Assembly (NCBI RefSeq): GCF_025725725.1
Contig: NZ_CP107020.1
Location: 186,001-250,000 of the forward strand
Origin: Brachybacterium huguangmaarense
Lineage (GTDB): Bacteria > Actinomycetota > Actinomycetes > Actinomycetales > Dermabacteraceae
Length of the DNA: 64,000 bases
Direction: 5' to 3'
A model generated the notes under the pieces. That model saw only the letters and a list, made by a program, of their open reading frames with translations. It had not been told where the DNA came from and did not search any database. The translations under genes and the position numbers were made by a program. Of the stretch, positions 8,687-15,695 are shown one piece after another; within the stretch, counting starts at the first letter, position 1, and each line of letters opens with the position of its first letter.

Positions 8687-9829
8687 TCAGGTCAGGCCGG
8701 AGTAGGAGTGCAGGCCGTTGATGACCGTGTTGACGATCGTGAAGTTGAAGATGATGCACGCGAAGCCGACGAGGGCGAACCACGCGGCGCGGTTGCCGCG
8801 GAAGCCGACCGTCGCACGCGCGTGGAGGTAGGCCGCGTAGACCACCCAGACCACGAAGGTCCACACCTCCTTGGGGTCCCAGCCCCAGTAGCGGCCCCAG
8901 GCGTTGGACGCCCAGATGGCCCCGAAGATGAGGGTGAAGGTCCACAGCACGAAGCCGACGGCGTGGATGCGGAACGCGAAGGCCTCGAGCTCGCTCGAGG
9001 ACGGGAGACGGTCCATCACCGCTCCGACCGCGTTGGAGAAGCGCCCCCCGCGACGCGAACCCGCGGTCGAGGCCTCGGTGCCGTCCGCAGCGCCGATCTC
9101 CGTCTCGTCGATCCCTGCCGCGTCGGTCGCCGTGCCCGCGACGCCCGCGCCGCCGACGGCTCCGGCCATCATGGCCGCCGCGTTCTTCTCGCGCCGGGCC
9201 TGGATCAGCTGCAGCACGGAGGCGACCGCACCGACGGTCAGCAGCGCGGTCGCGAGGATCGCGATGAGCACGTGGATCACGAGCCAGTGGGAGTTCTGCA
9301 GGCTCGGCGGGAGGGCCGCGGCCGGCAGGTACCAGAACAGCTGCGCGATCAGCATGAGGATCAGCATCGGCAGCACGATGAAGGTGCCCAGCACCCGCAT
9401 GTCGCGACGGCGGGCGACGACCACGAGGAAGACGATCACGACCACGGCGCTGCCGGTCATCGCGAACTCGTACATGTTCGACCACGGCACGCGGTGGGTC
9501 GCGACCCCGCGCAGGATGACCGCGACCAGGTGCATCGCGGCGGCCGCCGCCGTCATCACGAGCGCGAAGGAGCCCGCGCTCATGCCGCCCGAGGTCGTAG
9601 GCGACGGCTCCTCGTCGGCGGGGGCCTCGTGCTCGAGCACGGCCACGCCGCTGCCCCCGGACGCGGCGACGCGCTCGCGCGCCCGCTCGCGACGCGCCAG
9701 GCGCGCGTCGGAGTGGCGCTGGGCGCTGCCGGCGAGGTCGGCGGCGAAGCCGATCATGGCCAGCACGTACACGGCGATCGCGACCACGAACAGCAGGTTC
9801 GAGACCTGGGCGGACAGCTGGTCACTCAC
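8687..9829 (-). CDS. ccsB: Cytochrome c biogenesis protein CcsB/ResC (heme handling)
   Basis: CcsB (also called CcsA or ResC) works with ResB to carry heme across the membrane and attach it to apocytochrome c. The 380-residue product has about eight membrane segments and the tryptophan-rich WWD motif WGRYWGWDPKEVWTF near residue 310, with flanking heme-ligand regions (PWSNMYEF, HWLVIHV, RIHAVGFVLW). The start is GTG at 9829, which overlaps the resB stop by 8 bases; an upstream extension is not conserved in character. A soluble, Ala/Gly-rich insert of about 70 residues lies before the WWD half. It is last in a five-gene minus-strand operon. Confidence 0.92.
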   Translation of the reverse strand: MSDQLSAQVSNLLFVVAIAVYVLAMIGFAADLAGSAQRHSDARLARRERARERVAASGGSGVAVLEHEAPADEEPSPTTSGGMSAGSFALVMTAAAAAMHLVAVILRGVATHRVPWSNMYEFAMTGSAVVVIVFLVVVARRRDMRVLGTFIVLPMLILMLIAQLFWYLPAAALPPSLQNSHWLVIHVLIAILATALLTVGAVASVLQLIQARREKNAAAMMAGAVGGAGVAGTATDAAGIDETEIGAADGTEASTAGSRRGGRFSNAVGAVMDRLPSSSELEAFAFRIHAVGFVLWTFTLIFGAIWASNAWGRYWGWDPKEVWTFVVWVVYAAYLHARATVGFRGNRAAWFALVGFACIIFNFTIVNTVINGLHSYSGLT

Positions 9830-11510
9830 GGGGGGTGCCTCCTGAGGGGTCTGGGTCCTCGCCGAGCCTGCGCACCAGGTCGGCGACGGCCACGTCCACC
9901 TGATGATCCTCGCTCCGTGCCAATCCCGCCACCTCGAGCACGGCGGGACCATCCTCCGGACGGGTCACGCGCACCCACAGGCGACGGCGCGGAACGAACA
10001 GCGACAGGGTCAGGCCGAGCACGGCGAGCAGGGCCATGACGAGCGTGAACGTCTGGAAAGGGTCGTGCTTGATGTCGAAGGCCGCGTAGCGCTTGACGCC
10101 GTCGAAGGACACGGTCGAGCCGTCGGGGAGCTTCGCGCTGTCCCCCGGGGACATGCGCAGCAGCACCTGGTCGCCGTCGCTCTCGGTCATGGGCGTGAGC
10201 GTGGAGACGTCGATCTCGTACGCGTTCTTGGGCACCCCGCCGTCGAGCCCCAGATCGCCTGTGTAGAACGACAGCGCGAGCTGCGGGTCGATCAGGTCGG
10301 GGAAGCGCGAGTGGGGGCCGCTCTCGTCGATCTCGGCGGTCGGCATGAAGATCCCGACGGCCGCGATCTGCTCGGGCTCGGCGTCGGGGGCCTTGAGCAC
10401 CATCATCGAGGTGTACATCGAGTCGCGCGGGATGGTGATGACGGGCCCCTCGGCGACGACGTTGCCCTCGGGGTCGGTGATCGTGACCATCGGCGCGTAG
10501 CCGTTGCCGAGCAGGTACATGCTCGCTCCCGGCAGCTGGAGCGGCTGGTTGACGCGCACGGTCTGCGTGTAGGGCTTCTCGTCGGGCTCGGTGACCGCGA
10601 CGTCGGCCTCGAACATGCGCGGCTGGCCGAACTCGTGCTCGCTCGGGTTCGTGTCGTAGCTGGCGCGGAAGTCGTCGAGCGTGAACTGGAAGTCCGGCAG
10701 GTCGGAGCGGTCGAACCAGGGACCCGACTGGAACGAGTCGTAGCGGGCCAGGGAGTTGGAGAACCCCTCCCCCTCGACCACCGTGATCTGGCCCCGGTAC
10801 TGGGTGAGGTGGCCACCGGCGACGCCCACCAGGACCCCGAGCAGGGCCACGTGGAACAGCAGGTTGCCGGCCTCGCGGAGGTAGCCGCGCTCGGCGCCGA
10901 TCGAGCCCCCGCGCTTCTCCCCGGCCCGCAGGGTGCGGTAGCGGCGGCGCCGGAGCGTGCGCTCCGCACGGTCCTGGACCTCGTCGGCGCGCTCGGGCTC
11001 GAGCTCGACGCGCGTGTAGCCGGCGAAGCGCTCGAGTCGGAGCGGGGTGCGCGGCGGGCGCGAGCGCAGCTGACGCACGAGCACGCCCAGTCGCGGCACG
11101 ACGCAGCCGATGAGGGAGATGAACAGCAGCAGGTAGATCGCGGAGAACCACGGCGAGGAGAACACGTCGAAGAAGCCGAGCGTGTCGAGGAAGCGGGCCC
11201 AGCGCCCGTTCTCGGCGAGGTACTGCTCGGTGAGCGTCGAGTTCACGCTGCGCTGGGGGTACAGCGACCCGGGCACGGCCGCGATCGCGAGCAGCATGAG
11301 CAGCACGAGGGCGGTCTGCATGCTCGTCAGCTGGCGCCACAGGAACAGCAGGGTGCCGCGCAGCCCGAGCCGGGGAAGCGCGGCGCGCGGCGTGTCCGCA
11401 CGGCGCCGCGGCGCGCGCGCCGCGCGTCCTCGCGTCGTCGGCGTCGGAGTCGGCTCGGTATCCGTGGTCGCATCCTCCATGTCGGTGGGGTCGTCGGTGC
11501 GGCGCGCCAT
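9822..11510 (-). CDS. resB: Cytochrome c biogenesis protein ResB
   Basis: ResB is the partner of CcsB in System II cytochrome c maturation. The 562-residue protein begins with about 40 charged disordered residues, then three membrane helices (TALVLLMLLAIAAVPGSLYP; WFSAIYLLLFISLIGCVVP; LLFHVALLGVLVGVAGG), a large extracytoplasmic domain of about 270 residues, and a last helix (FQTFTLVMALLAVLGLTLSLFVP). This is the ResB plan. Its ATG at 11510 shares one base with the ccdA stop (TGATG), and its stop overlaps the ccsB GTG. Confidence 0.93.
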   Translation of the reverse strand: MARRTDDPTDMEDATTDTEPTPTPTTRGRAARAPRRRADTPRAALPRLGLRGTLLFLWRQLTSMQTALVLLMLLAIAAVPGSLYPQRSVNSTLTEQYLAENGRWARFLDTLGFFDVFSSPWFSAIYLLLFISLIGCVVPRLGVLVRQLRSRPPRTPLRLERFAGYTRVELEPERADEVQDRAERTLRRRRYRTLRAGEKRGGSIGAERGYLREAGNLLFHVALLGVLVGVAGGHLTQYRGQITVVEGEGFSNSLARYDSFQSGPWFDRSDLPDFQFTLDDFRASYDTNPSEHEFGQPRMFEADVAVTEPDEKPYTQTVRVNQPLQLPGASMYLLGNGYAPMVTITDPEGNVVAEGPVITIPRDSMYTSMMVLKAPDAEPEQIAAVGIFMPTAEIDESGPHSRFPDLIDPQLALSFYTGDLGLDGGVPKNAYEIDVSTLTPMTESDGDQVLLRMSPGDSAKLPDGSTVSFDGVKRYAAFDIKHDPFQTFTLVMALLAVLGLTLSLFVPRRRLWVRVTRPEDGPAVLEVAGLARSEDHQVDVAVADLVRRLGEDPDPSGGTPRE

Positions 11511-12274
11511 CACACCACCGGCTCGAAGCCGGCGACGGCGCCCTGCAGCTGTCCCATCCAGGCGCTCCACTGGCCGGTCAGGAGCAGCACGCCGATGGCG
11601 ATCAGGAGCGCGCCGGACAGCAGGGAGATGGTGCGGCGATGCCGGGACAGGAAGCGGCTCGCCCCGAGGGCCCGCTGGAACAGCAGGGCGAACAGGACGA
11701 ACGGGATCCCGAGCCCGAGGGAGTAGGCGAGGGAGAGCGCGGCCCCGCGGCCGACCGACGCGCCGTCGAAGCTGAGGGCGACGACCGCGGCGTAGGTGGG
11801 GCCCATGCACGGGGTCCAGGACAGCCCGAAGATGATGCCCATGAGCGGCGCTCCCCACAGCCCCGCGTCGGGGCGCGAGGCGATCCGCTTCTCCCCCGAC
11901 AGCGAGGGGAAGACGCCCAGGAACACGAGGCCCATCAGGATCACGATCGCCCCGGCCACCCGGTTGATCCACACCTGGTGGGCCTGCAGCAGGTGCCCGA
12001 GGGCGCCCACGAAGCCGCCGAGGGCCATGAACACGAGCGCGAAGCCGACCACGAACAGCAGGCTGCCCAGCAGCATGCGCCGGGTGCGGTCGGAGCGGTC
12101 GGCCTCCTGACCGGCGAGCCCCGACACGTAGCCGAGGTAGCCGGGCACGACGGGCAGCACGCACGGGGAGAGGAAGGCGACGACGCCCGCCGCGGCGGCG
12201 ACCGCGATCGCGACCCACAGCGATCCCGAGAAGACGGCGGTCGAGAACTGATCGCCGATGCCCGCGAGGCTCAT
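11510..12274 (-). CDS. ccdA: Thiol-disulfide electron carrier CcdA
   Basis: CcdA passes electrons from cytoplasmic thioredoxin across the membrane to extracytoplasmic thiol-disulfide proteins such as the TlpA-like protein coded just upstream, keeping apocytochrome cysteines reduced. The 254-residue protein has six membrane segments and the two conserved redox Cys, in AFLSPCVLPVVPGYL near residue 35 and in LSWTPCMGPTYAAV near residue 150. The ATG overlaps the stop of the thioredoxin-like gene (ATGA, 12271-12274). Confidence 0.93.
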   Translation of the reverse strand: MSLAGIGDQFSTAVFSGSLWVAIAVAAAAGVVAFLSPCVLPVVPGYLGYVSGLAGQEADRSDRTRRMLLGSLLFVVGFALVFMALGGFVGALGHLLQAHQVWINRVAGAIVILMGLVFLGVFPSLSGEKRIASRPDAGLWGAPLMGIIFGLSWTPCMGPTYAAVVALSFDGASVGRGAALSLAYSLGLGIPFVLFALLFQRALGASRFLSRHRRTISLLSGALLIAIGVLLLTGQWSAWMGQLQGAVAGFEPVV

Positions 12275-12849
12275 TCGGCGACCACCCGGTCGATCATCGC
12301 GCGCAGGGTCGACGGGTCCGCGGCCCCGGAGATGCGGGCGGCCACGCGCCCCTGCTTGTCGAGCACGAGCGTCGAGGGCACGGCGTTGGGGGCGACCTGG
12401 CCGCGCAGCGCGTACATGATGGTGGCGTCGAGGTCGGGCAGCGAGGGGTACGGGATCGCGAACTTCTTCTCGAAGGCCTGGGCCGGGCCCGCCTCGTCGC
12501 GCACGTTGACGCCGATGAAGGAGACGCCCTGGTCGGCGTAGTCCTCGGCGATCGCCTTGAGGTTCGGCGCCTCCTCCCGGCACGGGGCGCACGACGCGTA
12601 CCAGACGTTGACCACGAGCACGGAGCCGAGGTGGTCGTGGGAGTCGAAGGCCTCGCCCTCGTAGGTGGTGCCCGAGAACTCGAGGGCCTCGCCGCGGTCG
12701 GCGGCGTCGATCTCCTGGGAGACGCCGTCGCCCGCGACATAGCCGGTGTCGTAGCGCGAGGACGTGTCGGTGCCGCAGGCCGCGAGCACGGTCGAGACGG
12801 CCGCGAGCGCACCCCCCGCGAGCACGCCGCGCCGGGTGGGGCGGGTCAT
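12271..12849 (-). CDS. TlpA/ResA-like thioredoxin-fold lipoprotein
   Basis: The 192-residue protein reduces disulfides outside the membrane, probably in apocytochrome c. Its N-terminus carries a twin-arginine stretch (TRPTRRGVLAGG) followed by a lipobox (VLAAC, Cys near residue 25), so it is likely Tat-exported and lipid-anchored. The TlpA fold has the active site WYASCAPCREEAPNL (CxxC) near residue 90 and the cis-Pro region NAVPSTLVLD. It overlaps both neighbours by 4 bases, between the histidine phosphatase gene and ccdA. It corresponds in position to ResA of other System II operons. Confidence 0.9.
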   Translation of the reverse strand: MTRPTRRGVLAGGALAAVSTVLAACGTDTSSRYDTGYVAGDGVSQEIDAADRGEALEFSGTTYEGEAFDSHDHLGSVLVVNVWYASCAPCREEAPNLKAIAEDYADQGVSFIGVNVRDEAGPAQAFEKKFAIPYPSLPDLDATIMYALRGQVAPNAVPSTLVLDKQGRVAARISGAADPSTLRAMIDRVVAE

Positions 12850-13493
12850 GTGAGCTTGCCTCCGGTGGCGTCGACCGCGCCCGGGTAGAGGGCCGCGGCG
12901 GGCTCGGCGTAGGAGATGTCGGCGAGGTGGCCGTCCACGAAATGCAGACTCGTCACCGAGCACAGGCCGCACTGGCGACGCCGCGGGTCGTGCACGAGGG
13001 GACGGCGCTCGGCGGACAGTCGGGTGATCCAGATCGGGAGCTGGTGGGAGACGATGACCGCCTCGTGGCCCTCGGCGGCGATCCGCGCATCGCGCACCGC
13101 GGCGACCATGCGCGCCTCCTGGCTGCGGTACGCCTCCCCCCACGAGGGGCGCAGCGGGTTGACGAGGTAGGGCCAGTGGCGGGGATTGGCGAGACTGCCC
13201 TCGCCGTGGCCGACGCGCAGGCCCTCGAAGTGGTTGCCGGACTCGATGAGCCGCTGGTCGGTCTCGATCTCGAGCCCGTGCGCCTGCGCGATGGGCGCGG
13301 CCGTCTGCTGGGCGCGCAGGAGCGGGGAGGCGACGACATGCGTGACGTCCGCCGTGGCCAGATGATCGGCCGCGAGGCGGGCCATCCGGGTGCCCCGCTC
13401 GGACAGGCGGAAGCCGGGGAGCAGTCCGTAGAGGATCTTCCCGGGGTTGTGCACCTCGCCGTGGCGGACGAGATGGACCGTGGTGGTGCTCAT
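12846..13493 (-). CDS. Histidine phosphatase family protein, first gene of the cytochrome c operon
   Basis: This 215-residue protein has the phosphoglycerate-mutase-like core: the phosphohistidine motif LVRHGEVHNPG at residue 8, the Arg-containing SPLLRAQQTAAP, and the second His in AVIVSHQLPIWITR. It is therefore an acid-phosphatase-type enzyme with unknown substrate. The frame runs further upstream in low-complexity sequence, but the motif must lie close to the start, so ATG 13493 is taken. A histidine phosphatase in front of the TlpA-CcdA-ResB-CcsB genes is also the order in Mycobacterium tuberculosis (Rv0525-Rv0529), so the arrangement is conserved in Actinobacteria. Confidence 0.85.
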   Translation of the reverse strand: MSTTTVHLVRHGEVHNPGKILYGLLPGFRLSERGTRMARLAADHLATADVTHVVASPLLRAQQTAAPIAQAHGLEIETDQRLIESGNHFEGLRVGHGEGSLANPRHWPYLVNPLRPSWGEAYRSQEARMVAAVRDARIAAEGHEAVIVSHQLPIWITRLSAERRPLVHDPRRRQCGLCSVTSLHFVDGHLADISYAEPAAALYPGAVDATGGKLT

Positions 13494-13554
13494 GGGCGCG
13501 CGTGACCTCACCGTGTGATCGATGGCGTCACCGTAACAGGGGATCCTGCGAGGC

Positions 13555-14094
13555 TCAGCGACCGTGTGACGTGCTCGCGGGCAGGCACGGGACCTCGTGG
13601 CCGAGGGTGCGTCCGACGATCCGGCCGAGCTCGAGGAAGTCGTCGTGGCCGAGCGGGTCCAGCAGCACGTCGCGCACGGACTGCACATGGATGGGCGCTG
13701 CGCGCTCGAGCAGGGCCATGCCCTCGTCGGTGAGCGCGGCCTCACGGCCGCGCCCGTCGGCGACGCAGCGGACCCGTGCGAGCAGCCCGCGCTTCTCCAT
13801 GCGCGAGACGGTGTGGGTCAGGCGCGACCGCGAGTGGACCACGCGATCGGCGAGGTCCGACATGCGCATGCGGTGGTGCTCGGACTCCGAGAGCCGCACC
13901 AGGATCTCGTACTCGCTCAACGTCAGGTCGATCCGCGGGTCGGACTCGAGCAGCTGGGACAGCCGGTCGAGGATCGAGGTCGCCCCGAAGATGAAGGTGC
14001 GCCACGCGATCTGCTCGCTCTCGCCCAGCCATTGCACGTCGTCCCGCGAGGGACGCGTGGTCGCGTCCGCGGGCTCGGTCGTCGTCTCGGTCAC
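13555..14094 (-). CDS. MarR-family transcriptional regulator
   Basis: A 179-residue winged-helix protein. The DNA-binding region is LTLSEYEILVRLSESEHHRMRMSDLADRVVHSRSRLTHTVSRMEKRGLLAR (residues about 55-105), with helix-turn-helix and wing containing DGRGREAALTDEG. N- and C-terminal helices form the MarR dimer interface. It is transcribed away from the yceI gene across 166 bp that hold an AT-rich promoter. Divergent MarR-YceI pairs are common, which suggests this protein controls yceI and itself. The ligand is not known. Confidence 0.88.
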   Translation of the reverse strand: MTETTTEPADATTRPSRDDVQWLGESEQIAWRTFIFGATSILDRLSQLLESDPRIDLTLSEYEILVRLSESEHHRMRMSDLADRVVHSRSRLTHTVSRMEKRGLLARVRCVADGRGREAALTDEGMALLERAAPIHVQSVRDVLLDPLGHDDFLELGRIVGRTLGHEVPCLPASTSHGR

Positions 14095-14140
14095 CTCTGC
14101 CGTCCTCCCGGTGGTCGTGTGATCCCGCTCGCGCGGATGG

Positions 14141-14169
14141 TTGCATTGTGCCGCATATTGGTTTAGCTT
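14141..14169 (+). promoter_or_regulatory. Putative promoter of the yceI gene with possible MarR operator
   Basis: TTGCAT at 14141-14146 and TAGCTT at 14164-14169 are 17 bases apart, the ideal spacing of a housekeeping sigma promoter. The sequence around the -10 box (TTTAGCTTTCAAGTAA, 14162-14177) is AT-rich in a 73% GC region and has weak dyad symmetry (TTA...TAA), so it may be the binding site of the divergent MarR protein. The predicted leader to the ATG at 14261 is about 85 bases. Confidence 0.5.
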
Positions 14170-14260
14170 TCAAGTAATGCCGTGGGCGCGCCCCGCACCC
14201 GACGGCCCGGGATCGTCCGTCGGACGGCCCGCCCCCGACGTTCCTGTAAGGAGATCTCCC

Positions 14261-14803
14261 ATGACCGCTCTTCCCGAAGGCCTCACCCAGGGCACCTGGA
14301 ACCTCGACCCCGCCCACTCCGAGGTCGGCTTCACCGTGCGCCACGCCGGCATCTCCAAGGTGCGCGGCAGCTTCGGCGAGGTCAGCGCCACCCTCGAGGT
14401 CGGCGAGTCCCTCGAGGACCTGAAGTTCACCGCGACCGTCGCGATCGCCTCGGTCGACACGGGCAACGCGGACCGCGACAACCACCTGCGCTCGGGCGAC
14501 TTCTTCGAGGCCGAGACCTACCCGGAGATGACCTTCACCACGACCTCGGTCGACTCGAAGGCGATCACGGGCGACCTCACCCTGCACGGCGTGACCCGGC
14601 AGGTCGAGCTCGACTACGACTTCGAGGGCGCCATCACCGACCCGTTCGGCGTGTACCGCGCGGGCTTCACCGGGTCCACCTCGATCTCCCGCAAGGACTT
14701 CGGGCTGACCTGGAACGCGGCCCTCGCGGCCGGCGGCGTGCTGGTCGGCGACGAGGTCAAGATCTCGATCGAGGCGGAGTTCGCGGCGCCCACCGCCGCC
14801 TGA
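14261..14803 (+). CDS. YceI-family lipid-binding protein
   Basis: This 180-residue protein has the YceI/lipocalin-like beta-barrel pattern: WNLDPAHSEVGFTVRHAGISK at the N-terminus, then the SVDTGNADRDNHLRSGDFF loop, GDLTLHGVTRQVELDYDF, and FGLTWNAALAAGGVLVGDEV. YceI proteins bind polyisoprenoid or other amphipathic molecules. No signal peptide is seen, so this copy is cytoplasmic, as in many Actinobacteria. The ATG at 14261 is set by the strong site TAAGGAGA at 14247-14254; a longer frame from 14141 would put the promoter inside the gene. A hairpin terminator follows. Confidence 0.9.
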   Translation: MTALPEGLTQGTWNLDPAHSEVGFTVRHAGISKVRGSFGEVSATLEVGESLEDLKFTATVAIASVDTGNADRDNHLRSGDFFEAETYPEMTFTTTSVDSKAITGDLTLHGVTRQVELDYDFEGAITDPFGVYRAGFTGSTSISRKDFGLTWNAALAAGGVLVGDEVKISIEAEFAAPTAA

Positions 14804-14866
14804 GCCCCCTCGTGCCCCGGGCTGCCGGGACAGGGCGCCGTGCCCCTCAAGCGTCGGCGTCGGCTC

Positions 14867-14898
14867 GCGGGCCGTCCACCTCCGGGTGGGCGGCCCGC
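14867..14898 (+). terminator. Hairpin terminator after yceI
   Basis: Arms 14867-14880 and 14885-14898 pair over 14 bp (GCGGGCCGTCCACC against GGTGGGCGGCCCGC) with a single T-G pair and a 4-base loop. It lies 63 bp after the yceI stop. There is no T-run, as is common for high-GC actinobacterial terminators. Confidence 0.6.
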
Positions 14899-14922
14899 TC
14901 GTGCGTCGGCACGGCTTTCTGA

Positions 14923-14986
14923 TTTGCTGGCGTGCTGGCTTGCTGGCTTGCCGGCTTGCCGGCTTGCCGGCTTGCTGGCTTGCTGG
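14923..14986 (+). repeat. 8-bp tandem repeat CTTGCYGG (six good units plus two degenerate)
   Basis: Units of CTTGCTGG or CTTGCCGG run without gap from 14939 to 14986 (six copies). Two degenerate copies, TTTGCTGG and CGTGCTGG, precede them at 14923-14938. Because 8 is not a multiple of 3, all three frames through the tract stay open and read Leu/Ala/Cys/Gly-rich peptides. The tract ends 14 bp before the GTG start of the glutaredoxin-like gene, in the place of its leader or promoter. Confidence 0.85.
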
Positions 14987-15000
14987 CCTACGCTCGCACC

Positions 15001-15321
15001 GTGGCCGACTCTCCGCTTGCTCCCGCGCCCCTGCCCGTCCCGTCCGAGCCGGACGCCCGCGTCATGCTGCTGGACCGGGACGGCTGCCATCTGTGCGACG
15101 CGGCGCGCCCCGTCGTGCTCGAGGAGGCCCGGCGGGCGGGCGCGACCGTCGAGCGCGTGGACGTCGACGCCGATCCCGCGGTGCGCGCGGCGTGGGGCGA
15201 CCAGGTGCCGGTCGTCGCCGTCGACGGCCGGGTCGTCGCCCGCTATCGCGTCGACGCGACCTCGCTGCGGCGCGCCCTGCGGCCCGGGCCGCGCTGGCGC
15301 CGCCTGCTGCCGGGCGGGTGA
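15001..15321 (+). CDS. Glutaredoxin-like (DUF836-type) thiol protein
   Basis: The 106-residue product has a single short thioredoxin-like fold: strand VMLLDRDGCHLCDAARPVV with a CxxC pair (GCHLC) near residue 30, then VDVDADPAVRAAWGDQVPVVAVDG with the cis-Pro (QVPV), and a basic C-terminal helix. This is the pattern of glutaredoxin-like proteins of about 80-100 residues. The start is unsure: GTG 15001 is chosen, ATG 15064 would leave too short an N-terminus, and a start within the 8-bp repeat (for example 14932) would add a hydrophobic Leu/Ala/Cys peptide. Two hairpins follow the stop. Confidence 0.75.
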   Translation: MADSPLAPAPLPVPSEPDARVMLLDRDGCHLCDAARPVVLEEARRAGATVERVDVDADPAVRAAWGDQVPVVAVDGRVVARYRVDATSLRRALRPGPRWRRLLPGG

Positions 15322-15326
15322 GGAGC

Positions 15327-15351
15327 GGCGCCCGCGCGCCTCGCGGGCGCC
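15327..15351 (+). terminator. Hairpin terminator of the glutaredoxin-like gene
   Basis: A perfect 10-bp stem (GGCGCCCGCG at 15327-15336 with CGCGGGCGCC at 15342-15351) and a 5-base loop, starting 6 bp after the stop codon. Confidence 0.6.
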
Positions 15352-15375
15352 GTGTCGCCAGGCCCGGCATGACGA

Positions 15376-15409
15376 AGGCCGCCCATCGGGACGGATCCCG
15401 GGGCGGCCT
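15376..15409. terminator. Bidirectional terminator between glutaredoxin-like gene and bS22 gene
   Basis: AGGCCGCCC (15376-15384) pairs with GGGCGGCCT (15401-15409). Inside these, CGGGA (15387-15391) pairs with TCCCG (15396-15400), with a 2-base bulge and the loop CGGA. It lies between convergent genes and could serve both. Confidence 0.6.
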
Positions 15410-15455
15410 CGTGGTCGTGCGCGGCGGGGTGGTCACCCCCGCGGCGCACGGGCGC

Positions 15456-15554
15456 TCACTTCTTGTTGCGGCGCTGGTGGCGCGTCTTGCGCAGCAGCTT
15501 GCGGTGCTTCTTCTTGGCCATGCGCTTACGACGCTTCTTGATGACGGAACCCAT
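15456..15554 (-). CDS. Small ribosomal protein bS22 (AURKAIP1/COX24-domain peptide)
   Basis: A 32-residue, strongly basic peptide beginning MGSVIKKRRKRMAKKKHRK and ending RHQRRNKK. This is the actinobacterial AURKAIP1/COX24-type peptide known as bS22 in mycobacterial ribosomes, where it binds 16S rRNA near the decoding side. The frame is open for 31 codons upstream, but the conserved peptide starts at the ATG at 15554. Its separate, short transcript and convergent terminator fit a highly expressed small gene. Confidence 0.9.
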   Translation of the reverse strand: MGSVIKKRRKRMAKKKHRKLLRKTRHQRRNKK

Positions 15555-15695
15555 AGGTGCCTCAGTTCTTCGCTCGGTTCGACGGACGCTCAGGTCTGGG
15601 GCCGCGCGGAGGGCTGCGGAGCCGGTCGTGATCGGTGAGGCGATCACCCGGCCACCCGTCGTGCGGCAGACAACGATCCATGGTACATGGCCGCC

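Noticed and set aside
12271-13493. Histidine phosphatase in the cytochrome c operon as a new linkage
   Set aside because: The same order is found in M. tuberculosis (Rv0525-Rv0529), so it is conserved and already known.
14923-14986. Tandem repeat as a CRISPR array
   Set aside because: Units are 8 bp with no spacers, and no cas gene lies in the window.
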